From Pseudomonadota bacterium (GTDB taxonomy: Bacteria; Pseudomonadota; Gammaproteobacteria; Burkholderiales; Burkholderiaceae_C): DNA of 7,645 bases. Location: positions 1-7,645 of the forward strand of contig JAEXBL010000019.1 in assembly GCA_023394015.1 (NCBI GenBank), given 5' to 3'. Shown one piece after another: positions 1 to 7,645 of this stretch. A model generated the notes under the pieces. That model was not told where the DNA came from and ran no database searches. It was given only the letters and a program-made list of their open reading frames with translations. The position numbers were made by a program, and so were the translations under genes. Position 1 is the stretch's first letter. Each line of letters begins with the position of its first letter.

Positions 1-2
1 CG

Positions 3-2252
<2,250 letters not shown>

Positions 2253-2293
2253 CGCCCGCGCGCCCATTTCCACCCGCCTGCCCCCGCTGGCGG

Positions 2294-2299
2294 CATAAT
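2294..2299 (+). promoter_or_regulatory. Putative -10 element of a greA promoter
   Basis: CATAAT matches the sigma-70 consensus TATAAT at 5 of 6 positions and lies in the carB-greA gap. I find no convincing -35 at normal spacing; the best candidate, TTTCCA at 2267-2272, is 21 nt away, which is too far. Transcription would begin near 2305, so the downstream hairpin would lie in the greA leader. This is inferred from one motif. Confidence 0.4.
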
Positions 2300-2318
2300 G
2301 GGCGCATCCAACACGCAC

Positions 2319-2354
2319 ACCGCCGAGGGGCAACGCTCGGCGGTTTCGCTTTTT
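2319..2354 (+). terminator. Intrinsic terminator-like hairpin between carB and greA (possible greA leader attenuator)
   Basis: The arms ACCGCCGAG (2319-2327) and CTCGGCGGT (2336-2344) pair perfectly over 9 bp around an 8-nt loop. They are followed by TTCGC and five T's (2350-2354). This is the form of a Rho-independent terminator. It ends 21 nt before the greA ATG and lies downstream of the candidate -10. It can therefore end carB transcripts and also act on transcripts that start at greA's own promoter. Confidence 0.75.
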
Positions 2355-2375
2355 CAGATTCAAGAGACACACACC

Positions 2376-2852
2376 ATGGCCACCATACCCCTGACCAAGC
2401 GCGGCGCCGAAAAGCTCAAGGAAGAGCTGCAGCGCCTGAAGACCCAGGACCGGCCGGCGGTCATCGCCGCCATTGCCGAGGCGCGCTCGCACGGCGACCT
2501 GAGCGAGAACGCCGAGTACGACGCCGCCAAGGACCGCCAGGGCTTCATCGAGGGCCGCATCAAGGAGGTCGAGGGCAAGCTGGCTGCCGCGCAAATCATC
2601 GACCCGGCCGCGCTCGACGCCGGCGGCAAGGTGGTGTTCGGCGCCACCGTGGAGCTGGAGGACGAGGACACCGGCGCGCAGGTGACCTACCAGATCGTCG
2701 GCGAGGACGAGGCCGACCTGAAGCAGGGGCTGATCAACATCTCCAGCCCCATCGCCCGCGCGCTGATCGGCAAGGAAGAGGGCGACACCGCCGAGGTGCA
2801 GGCGCCGGGCGGGATCAAGCACTACGAGATCATCGGCGTCAAGTATGTGTGA
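2376..2852 (+). CDS. greA: Transcription elongation factor GreA
   Basis: GreA enters the secondary channel of RNA polymerase and stimulates cleavage of the 3' RNA in backtracked complexes, so that stalled polymerase can resume. The product is 158 residues, the same length as E. coli GreA. Residues about 1-75 form the N-terminal coiled coil. Its tip keeps the two acidic residues needed for cleavage, D41 and E44, in [17 protein letters not shown]. Residues about 80-158 are the FKBP-like C-terminal domain that holds the factor on polymerase. I chose the ATG at 2376 because it gives the family N-terminus ([18 protein letters not shown]) and has AAGAGA at 2362-2367, 8 nt upstream. An upstream in-frame ATG at 2298 would add 26 residues translated from the terminator-like hairpin and is rejected. 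The gene follows carB by 123 nt. Confidence 0.97.
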   Translation: MATIPLTKRGAEKLKEELQRLKTQDRPAVIAAIAEARSHGDLSENAEYDAAKDRQGFIEGRIKEVEGKLAAAQIIDPAALDAGGKVVFGATVELEDEDTGAQVTYQIVGEDEADLKQGLINISSPIARALIGKEEGDTAEVQAPGGIKHYEIIGVKYV

Positions 2853-2853
2853 C

Positions 2854-2972
2854 ACCCCCCTGAGTCGCCTGCGGCGCCTTCCCCCCTCTGCTACGCGAGG
2901 GGGAACAACGCCAGTGCCCGGCGTAGGTCCGGGCACGGCGTTCGCTGGAACGGCTTGCTCCGCGGCCATGGG
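2854..2972. repeat. REP-like structured intergenic element between greA and the DUF4149 gene
   Basis: This non-coding stretch is made of nested inverted repeats. CCCCCTC (2882-2888) pairs with GAGGGGG (2897-2903) around TGCTACGC. A larger hairpin pairs AACGCC-A-GTGCCCGG (2907-2921) with CCGGGCACGGCGTT (2929-2942): 14 bp, one bulged A and a 7-nt loop. A small CGCC-TGC-GGCG stem lies to the left. The opening (CCCCCTGAGTCGCCTGCGGCG) and the end (GGCTTGCTCCGCGGCC) resemble a repeat I remember as frequent between genes in Comamonadaceae. There is no T-run after the stems, so it is not a standard terminator, although it may protect the 3' end of greA mRNA. Copy number cannot be tested here, and the outer limits are approximate. 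Confidence 0.6.
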
Positions 2973-2990
2973 TTCAATCAGGGCAGGGCG

Positions 2991-3407
2991 ATGATGACCC
3001 GTGTCGCCTTGTTCGCCGCCGCCCTGTGGTGGGGCAGCCTGAGCGTGATCGGTTTCATGGCGGTGCCGCTGCTGTTCCGGTTTCTGCCGACGCCGGCGAT
3101 GGCGGGCAACATGGCGGCGCATTTGTTCACGGCGCAGACCTGGGTGTCGGTGGCCTGCGGCGTGGTGCTGCTGCTGGTTTCGAGATCAGATCCGGCTGCA
3201 GCGCCTGCCAGTCGGGCGCAGGCGGCTCTTGTTTTCATAGTGCTGGGCCTGCTGCTGGCCTTGCTGATCGAGTTTGCGGTGGCGCCGCGCATCGTGGCGC
3301 GCGAGAATCTGCGCCTGTGGCACAGCGCCGGCTCGGTGATGTATGGCGTGCAATGGTTGTGCGCCGCCATCGTGCTGTGGCGGCTGGCCGGCAAGGCACG
3401 GGGGTGA
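2991..3407 (+). CDS. DUF4149-type four-helix inner membrane protein
   Basis: The product is 138 residues, very hydrophobic, with four likely transmembrane helices near residues 5-30, 46-64, 77-98 and 113-132. The first helix has the pattern LWWGSLSVIGFMAVPLLF, followed by an AGNMAAHLF segment before helix 2. This is how I recognise the DUF4149 family, whose biochemical function is unknown to me. Two adjacent ATGs (2991 and 2994) are possible starts: AGGG at 2980-2983 is 7 nt before the first, and AGGG at 2985-2988 is 5 nt before the second. A longer reading from a TTG at 2955 would be translated from the intergenic repeat and is rejected. A small membrane protein of this kind next to greA fits what I recall in Pseudomonas and Burkholderiales. 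The next gene starts 4 nt after its stop, so the two are probably translated together. Its role cannot be deduced from sequence. Confidence 0.82.
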   Translation: MMTRVALFAAALWWGSLSVIGFMAVPLLFRFLPTPAMAGNMAAHLFTAQTWVSVACGVVLLLVSRSDPAAAPASRAQAALVFIVLGLLLALLIEFAVAPRIVARENLRLWHSAGSVMYGVQWLCAAIVLWRLAGKARG

Positions 3408-3411
3408 GCGC

Positions 3412-4305
3412 ATGGCATCGCAGATCGTCGAGATCGATTTCACGGACTGGGCCGAGGCCCACAGCCGGCCTGAGTGGACGGCGGCGGTGGAGGCCGGCAA
3501 GGTGCTGTTCTTTCCGCGCCTGGGCTTTGCCGTGCAGCCGGATGAGCGCGCGCTGCTGCGCGAGGACATGCTCAGCCCCAAGGCGCGCAACGTCAGCCTG
3601 GGCGCCGACGGCGTGCTGAAGGGCGCCGCCGGCAGCGCCCAGGAGCAGCAGGCGCTGGCGGCGATGATCGGCCGCTTTCGCCGGCAAGCGTTGCAGCTGG
3701 TGGACGGCCTGCTGCCCGAATACACCGGCCACCTGCGCATCGCGCCCACCAGCTTTCGCCCCCGGCAGGTGGAAACGCGCGCCCAGTCGGTGCGTGCCGA
3801 CGACCAGCGCATGCACGTCGATGCGTTTCCCTCGCGCCCCAGCTACGGCGAGCGCCTGCTGCGCGTGTTCACCAACCTCAACCCGGCCGGCGTGCCGCGC
3901 GTGTGGCGCGTGGGCGAGGACTTCGAGACCATTGCGCGCCGCTACCTGCCCCAGGCCAGGCCGTACCGGCTGTGGCAGGCGAAGTTGCTGAACGCGGTGC
4001 ACGCCACCAAGTCGCTGCGCAGCGAGTACGACCACCTGATGCTGCAGTTGCACGACCTGATGAAGTTCGACGAGCAATACCAGAAGACGGGCACGCAGGT
4101 GACCGTGCCGTTTCCGCCCGGCAGCGTGTGGGTGTGCTTTTCTGACCAAGCCACGCACGCGGTGATGAGCGGCCAGTTCATGATGGAGCAGACGCTTTAC
4201 CTGCCGCCGGGCAAGGAAGTGAACCCGCAGGCCAGCCCGCTGGCGATATTGACGCGGCTGGTGGGCCGCCCGCTGGTGGGGGTGGGCGCTGGCACAGCCA
4301 GATGA
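3412..4305 (+). CDS. kdoO: Kdo 3-hydroxylase (Fe(II)/2-oxoglutarate dioxygenase type)
   Basis: Kdo hydroxylases convert the outer Kdo sugar of Kdo2-lipid A to Ko (D-glycero-D-talo-oct-2-ulosonic acid), using O2, Fe(II) and 2-oxoglutarate at the cytoplasmic side of the inner membrane. They were characterised in Burkholderia and Yersinia. The product is 297 residues, which fits the family. A candidate iron triad is visible: H135 and D137 in RMHVDAFPSRPSYGERLLR, and distal H249 in DQATHAVMSGQF, matching HxD...H. Conserved-looking segments are LRVFTNLNP, FPPGSVWVCFSDQ and MMEQTLYLP. The assignment rests on overall resemblance to the Kdo hydroxylase family plus this triad. The ATG at 3412 follows the DUF4149 stop by 4 nt, and its ribosome site (GGGGTGAG) overlaps that stop, which suggests translational coupling. 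No Kdo transferase or lipid A gene is in the window to support the role. Confidence 0.85.
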   Translation: MASQIVEIDFTDWAEAHSRPEWTAAVEAGKVLFFPRLGFAVQPDERALLREDMLSPKARNVSLGADGVLKGAAGSAQEQQALAAMIGRFRRQALQLVDGLLPEYTGHLRIAPTSFRPRQVETRAQSVRADDQRMHVDAFPSRPSYGERLLRVFTNLNPAGVPRVWRVGEDFETIARRYLPQARPYRLWQAKLLNAVHATKSLRSEYDHLMLQLHDLMKFDEQYQKTGTQVTVPFPPGSVWVCFSDQATHAVMSGQFMMEQTLYLPPGKEVNPQASPLAILTRLVGRPLVGVGAGTAR

Positions 4306-4381
4306 GCAATGGCGCCGCTTCGCGTCAATGACGAGGCTCAGTCATTTGTCATTGAAGCGAAGCGAAGTCATTCGTCATTCT
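4306..4381. repeat. Convergent gap with a long imperfect inverted repeat and GTCATT repeats
   Basis: The 76-nt gap between two convergent genes holds an inverted repeat: 4316-4332 (CGCTTCGCGTCAATGAC) pairs with 4348-4364 (GTCATTGAAGCGAAGCG) at 16 of 17 positions around a 15-nt loop. GTCATT also occurs four times, at 4341, 4348, 4367 and 4374, as two GTCATTyGTCATT doublets. The position suggests a two-way transcription stop, but neither side has a good T-run. Termination is therefore inferred from position and structure only. Confidence 0.6.
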
Positions 4382-5140
4382 TCATGAAGCCTTCCACGCC
4401 TCCGCCACCCAGGTCGCCGGCTGGATGTGGTGAAAGCGCTTGTTGCGCCGCCCCGCCAGCGCGTCGGGCGGGTTCACCTCGCCGTGGAAGATGACGATGC
4501 GCGCGTTCTCCGGCACGAAGGGCGGCTTCCAGTAGTTCGTCGGCCAGGTGGGGATGCAGTGGTACTTGAAGCTCGGGCACCACTCGGCCGGCCAGTAGCT
4601 CAGCTTGCCCTGCCGGTGCAGAAAGTGCGAGAGGAATTCCTGCTCGTTGCGGTATTGCTTCTGCGCCTCGTCCATGTGGCCGCGAAAGTGCGCCAGCACG
4701 TCGGCGTGCGCGCCCAGGGTGAAGCGGTAGACCGACGAGTTGCCCACGATGCGCTCGCCAAAGCGCCAGAAGCGCGGGTAGTCGTGGATGATGAGGAACT
4801 CGCCCGGCTGGGTGAAGAAGTCGTCCAGGCTGCCGACGATGACCACGTCCAGGTCGAGGAACAGCGCCGTGCCACGCAGGCCGTGCAGGTCGCCCTCGAA
4901 GGTGGTCAGCTTCTTCCAAGCGCCGTCGCGCTGGCCGGGCTTGAGCTGCAGGTTCAGTGGCGGAATCGGCAGGCACTGCACCTCGGGACGTATGCCGCTG
5001 GCGTCGTCGGTCAGGCAGACGAAGTTGAACGTGCCCGACAGGTGCCGCCGCACCATACCGTACAGGCGGTTGACGTAGTCGGGGCCGTACTTGGTGCCCC
5101 ATTTCATGCACAGAATATGCCTTTGGCGCGGGTCTGACAT
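4382..5140 (-). CDS. GT-A/GT8-like glycosyltransferase, possible LPS enzyme
   Basis: The product is 252 residues with no signal peptide or membrane helix, so it is probably cytosolic or loosely bound to the membrane. The main signature is D96-L97-D98 in [17 protein letters not shown], matching the DxD motif that binds metal and nucleotide sugar in GT-A fold transferases. A C-terminal [14 protein letters not shown] (residues 215-228) resembles the HxGxxKPW end of family GT8. The N-terminal [16 protein letters not shown] and the early VCLTDD also fit that fold. Donor and acceptor are unknown; lipopolysaccharide core is a guess from the neighbouring Kdo hydroxylase. The ATG at 5140 has no clear ribosome site; an in-frame ATG at 5107 (Met12, before KWGTKYG) is an alternative. 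The stop is a TGA at 4384-4382. It lies 35 nt downstream of yhbY on the same strand and is probably co-transcribed with it. Confidence 0.72.
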   Translation of the reverse strand: MSDPRQRHILCMKWGTKYGPDYVNRLYGMVRRHLSGTFNFVCLTDDASGIRPEVQCLPIPPLNLQLKPGQRDGAWKKLTTFEGDLHGLRGTALFLDLDVVIVGSLDDFFTQPGEFLIIHDYPRFWRFGERIVGNSSVYRFTLGAHADVLAHFRGHMDEAQKQYRNEQEFLSHFLHRQGKLSYWPAEWCPSFKYHCIPTWPTNYWKPPFVPENARIVIFHGEVNPPDALAGRRNKRFHHIQPATWVAEAWKAS

Positions 5141-5175
5141 GCGGTGGAAGCTATGAAATCAGGAGCTACGAGGCT

Positions 5176-5655
5176 TCAGCCGGCGCGGGTCTTCTTGATG
5201 GACTTCTGCTTGGGCGCGGCTTTCTTGAGCTTGCCGCCCGGCGTCAGCCGCTGGTTGCCCAGCACGCGCACCACGCGCACCTGCGGGCGCTGGCCGCCGC
5301 GCTTGCTGAATTTCAGCACCTTCACGTCCTTGGGGCCGGCGCGCCGGGTGTCGTCGATGGCCTCGTCCGCCGGCTTCTCGGGGCGGGGGCGCCACAGCAC
5401 CAGCAGCTTGCCGATGTGCTGCACGGGGGCGGCGTTCAACTCGTCGGCCAGCTGCTGGTAGATGGCCTCGCGCGCGGCGCGGTCGTCGCCGTGCACGCGG
5501 ATCTTGATCAGGCCGTGGGCGTTCAGCGCGGCGTCGGTTTCCTTGATGACCGACGGCGGCAGGCCGTCGCCGCCGATCATGACCACGGGGTCGAGGTGGT
5601 GCGCGTCGGCGCGGTGCGCCTTGCGTTCGGCAGGGGTCAGTTCGATGTGCGGCAT
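5176..5655 (-). CDS. yhbY: YhbY family RNA-binding (CRM domain) ribosome assembly protein, with basic C-terminal tail
   Basis: YhbY is a small CRM-domain RNA-binding protein associated with pre-50S ribosomal particles. Residues about 5-92 form the CRM domain: [20 protein letters not shown], then the GxxG-type loop GGDG (28-31), [10 protein letters not shown], and [11 protein letters not shown] at the end. These align by eye with E. coli YhbY (97 residues). This protein is 159 residues because of an added tail of about 65, rich in Lys and Arg ([38 protein letters not shown]), probably a flexible RNA contact. The ATG at 5655 gives the family N-terminus but has no ribosome site, and a -10-like motif lies so close that the mRNA may be leaderless. 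An in-frame start at 5766 would run inside rlmE and is rejected. The gene diverges from rlmE, as its E. coli homologue does. Confidence 0.93.
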   Translation of the reverse strand: MPHIELTPAERKAHRADAHHLDPVVMIGGDGLPPSVIKETDAALNAHGLIKIRVHGDDRAAREAIYQQLADELNAAPVQHIGKLLVLWRPRPEKPADEAIDDTRRAGPKDVKVLKFSKRGGQRPQVRVVRVLGNQRLTPGGKLKKAAPKQKSIKKTRAG

Positions 5656-5660
5656 GGCAC

Positions 5661-5668
5661 GTATTATC
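5661..5668. promoter_or_regulatory. Putative bidirectional -10 element between yhbY and rlmE
   Basis: Only 21 nt separate the two start codons. Within them, TATTAT (5662-5667) on the plus strand and GATAAT (5668-5663) on the minus strand each match TATAAT at 5 of 6 positions. Starts about 7 nt downstream would fall within a few bases of each ATG, giving leaderless or nearly leaderless mRNAs. Neither gene has a Shine-Dalgarno site at normal distance. The -35 candidates on both sides are weak. Confidence 0.4.
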
Positions 5669-5676
5669 CGGCCAGC

Positions 5677-6378
5677 ATGAAAGCCAAGCCCGACAGCCCG
5701 CCCAGCGGCAAGACCAAAGCCAAGACCAGGAGCAAGAAGGTCAACCGCGCCTGGCTGGCCGACCACCTGAACGACCCCTACGTCAAGCTGGCGCAGAAGG
5801 ACGGCTACCGCGCCCGCGCCGCCTACAAGCTGAAGGAGATCGACGAGGCGCTGGGCCTGATCAAGCCCGGCATGCGCGTGGTCGACCTGGGGTCAACGCC
5901 CGGCGCCTGGAGCCAGTACGTGCGCCGGCGCCTGGCGCCCGGCGGCGCAGCGGTGGGCCAGCTCGACGGCAGCATCGTGGCGCTCGACATCCTGCCGATG
6001 GAGCCGATCGAGGGCGTGACCTTTCTGCAGGGCGATTTCCGCGACGAGGCCGTGCTGGCGCAGCTCAGCGCCGCGCTGGACGGCCAGCCGGTGGACCTGG
6101 TGGTGTCCGACATGGCGCCCAACCTGTCGGGCGTGGCGGCCAGCGACGCCGCGCGCATCAGCCACCTGGTGGAGCTGGCGGTGGACTTTGCCCAGGCCCA
6201 CCTGCAACCTGGCGGCGCGCTGGTGGTGAAGCTGTTTCACGGCAGCGGCTACAGCCAGCTGGTGAAGCTGTTCAAGGACAGCTTCAAGGTGGTCAAGCCG
6301 ATCAAGCCCAAGGCCTCTCGCGACAAATCCTCCGAAACCTTTCTGGTGGGCATCGGTCTCAAGAGCGTTGAGCGTTGA
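5677..6378 (+). CDS. rlmE: 23S rRNA (uridine-2552-2'-O) methyltransferase RlmE/FtsJ
   Basis: RlmE methylates the 2'-OH of U2552 in the A loop of 23S rRNA using S-adenosylmethionine, late in 50S assembly. The product is 233 residues, against 209 in E. coli. The extra length is mainly a Lys-rich N-terminal segment (residues 1-24). The SAM-binding motif is [14 protein letters not shown] (68-81). The catalytic tetrad K-D-K-E known from E. coli is present as K51 (AAYKLKEID), D145 (VVSDMAPN), K185 (VVKLFHGSG) and E220 (KSSETFLVG). [19 protein letters not shown] (106-124) is a family block. The ATG at 5677 is the only reasonable Met start, since the next is M66 inside the fold. A GTG at 5647 with AGGGG 10 nt before it is a weaker alternative that would overlap yhbY by 9 nt. 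The stop codon lies in a 7-bp tandem repeat. ftsH follows, as in E. coli. Confidence 0.97.
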   Translation: MKAKPDSPPSGKTKAKTRSKKVNRAWLADHLNDPYVKLAQKDGYRARAAYKLKEIDEALGLIKPGMRVVDLGSTPGAWSQYVRRRLAPGGAAVGQLDGSIVALDILPMEPIEGVTFLQGDFRDEAVLAQLSAALDGQPVDLVVSDMAPNLSGVAASDAARISHLVELAVDFAQAHLQPGGALVVKLFHGSGYSQLVKLFKDSFKVVKPIKPKASRDKSSETFLVGIGLKSVER

Positions 6379-6395
6379 GCGTTGAGCGTTGAGCG
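6363..6395 (+). repeat. 7-bp tandem repeat across the rlmE stop codon
   Basis: GAGCGTT is repeated four times without error (6363-6390), followed by a partial GAGCG (6391-6395). The rlmE stop TGA (6376-6378) lies at the junction of the second and third units. The last four codons of rlmE (AGC GTT GAG CGT) come from the repeat. Because 7 is not a multiple of 3, every frame meets a TGA within 21 nt of array. Confidence 0.95.
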
Positions 6396-6441
6396 CCCCG
6401 CGTCGAGCGTTTTCTTGATGCGCGTCAAGCATTGAAACGGG

Positions 6442-6465
6442 TTGTATGGCCGTGCCCAGCCCCAT
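6442..6465 (+). promoter_or_regulatory. Weak candidate heat-shock (sigma-32-like) promoter upstream of ftsH
   Basis: CCCCAT (6460-6465) matches the core of the sigma-32 -10 consensus, with TTGTAT (6442-6447) 12 nt upstream as a poor match to the CTTGAAA -35. A better TTGAAA at 6432-6437 is 22 nt away, which is too far. The idea is raised mainly because E. coli ftsH has a heat-shock promoter. Chance occurrence is quite possible in C-rich DNA. Confidence 0.2.
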
Positions 6466-6545
6466 GCCCCGGCTTGTGGCGCGAATACAGTGTTTTCCGA
6501 CAGGGATAACCGTGCTTTCGATCGTCGCCTGGCGGTTGAAATGCC

Positions 6546-6551
6546 TAAAAT
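6546..6551 (+). promoter_or_regulatory. Putative -10 element of an ftsH promoter
   Basis: TAAAAT matches TATAAT at 5 of 6 positions, 50 nt before the ftsH start codon in non-coding DNA. No good -35 is found 16-18 nt upstream. A GTTGAAA at 6535-6541 is too close to serve this -10, but it resembles the sigma-32 -35 element. A start near 6558 would give a leader of about 44 nt that includes the hairpin at 6563-6579. Confidence 0.35.
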
Positions 6552-6562
6552 GGCCCACAACT

Positions 6563-6583
6563 ACCCGGCATTGCCGGGTTTTC
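6563..6583 (+). terminator. Short terminator-like hairpin in the ftsH leader region
   Basis: ACCCGGC (6563-6569) pairs perfectly with GCCGGGT (6573-6579) around the triloop ATT and is followed by TTTC. It lies 6 nt upstream of the ftsH ribosome site. It could end rlmE transcripts, or form a 5' stem-loop on ftsH mRNA if the TAAAAT promoter is used. The stem is strong but the T-run is short, so termination would be partial. Confidence 0.55.
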
Positions 6584-6588
6584 TGACT

Positions 6589-6592
6589 GGAG
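6589..6592 (+). promoter_or_regulatory. Ribosome binding site deciding the TTG start of ftsH
   Basis: GGAG lies 9 nt before the TTG at 6602. An in-frame TGA at 6584-6586 rules out any start further upstream except CTG at 6587. The site supports TTG as the initiation codon. Confidence 0.7.
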
Positions 6593-6601
6593 CGCAAGGC
6601 T

Positions 6602-7645
<1,044 letters not shown>

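Noticed and set aside
2298..2375. Upstream in-frame start for greA
   Set aside because: It would translate the terminator-like hairpin and add 26 residues not found in GreA; the ATG at 2376 gives exactly 158 residues.
2955..2990. TTG start extending the DUF4149 protein by 12 residues
   Set aside because: The extension is polar, encoded by the end of the REP-like element, and ATG starts with ribosome sites lie directly downstream.
3235..4158. 307-codon minus-strand frame opposite the Kdo hydroxylase and the membrane protein gene
   Set aside because: It is rich in Arg, His, Ala and Leu with no domain pattern, and lies opposite two recognisable, tightly coupled genes.
4427..5137. 236-codon plus-strand frame opposite the glycosyltransferase
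   Set aside because: The minus-strand product has a DxD motif and a globular composition; the plus-strand one is Val/Ala/Arg-rich and lacks motifs.
6363..6395. CRISPR-like or phage attachment repeat
   Set aside because: The units are 7 bp with no spacers, there are no cas, integrase or tRNA genes nearby, and they form a simple tandem array.
6418..6435. Five-codon open frame (MRVKH) before ftsH as a leader peptide
   Set aside because: It has no ribosome site, no run of regulatory codons, and lies far from the ftsH hairpin; it is most likely chance.

Overview
The window is a GC-rich, almost fully coding stretch from a betaproteobacterium. The protein sequences, the gene order and a structured intergenic repeat all suggest Burkholderiales, most likely Comamonadaceae (Acidovorax-like). 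This placement comes from memory of related genomes; no search was run. It is mostly housekeeping DNA. I found no prophage, transposase, CRISPR array, tRNA or rRNA.

Layout from left to right: the 3' two thirds of carB (+); a short gap with a -10 element and a terminator-like hairpin in front of greA (+); a structured, REP-like intergenic element; a small four-helix membrane protein of the DUF4149 type (+); a Kdo 3-hydroxylase gene (kdoO, +) only 4 nt further on; a 76-nt convergent gap holding a long imperfect hairpin; a GT-A/GT8-like glycosyltransferase (-); yhbY with a basic C-terminal tail (-); rlmE/ftsJ (+), diverging from yhbY with only 21 nt between the start codons; a 223-nt gap holding a 7-bp tandem repeat, a possible promoter and a terminator-like hairpin; and the first 348 codons of ftsH (+), starting at TTG and cut by the window end.

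The backbone carB-greA-(DUF4149)-yhbY-rlmE-ftsH is an old syntenic block that I also recall from Pseudomonas; E. coli keeps greA-yhbY-rlmE-ftsH. It groups pyrimidine/arginine precursor synthesis (CarB), rescue of backtracked RNA polymerase (GreA), 50S assembly (YhbY), 23S rRNA 2'-O-methylation (RlmE) and membrane protein quality control (FtsH). Two genes look like insertions into this block: the Kdo hydroxylase and the convergent glycosyltransferase. Both could act on the lipopolysaccharide core, which makes them the most accessory-like part of the window.

The most interesting non-coding signals are the hairpins with T-runs just before greA and ftsH, the near-symmetric -10 motif in the tiny yhbY/rlmE divergent gap (suggesting leaderless or nearly leaderless mRNAs both ways), and the 7-bp tandem repeat across the rlmE stop codon. 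I see no clearly new biological system.
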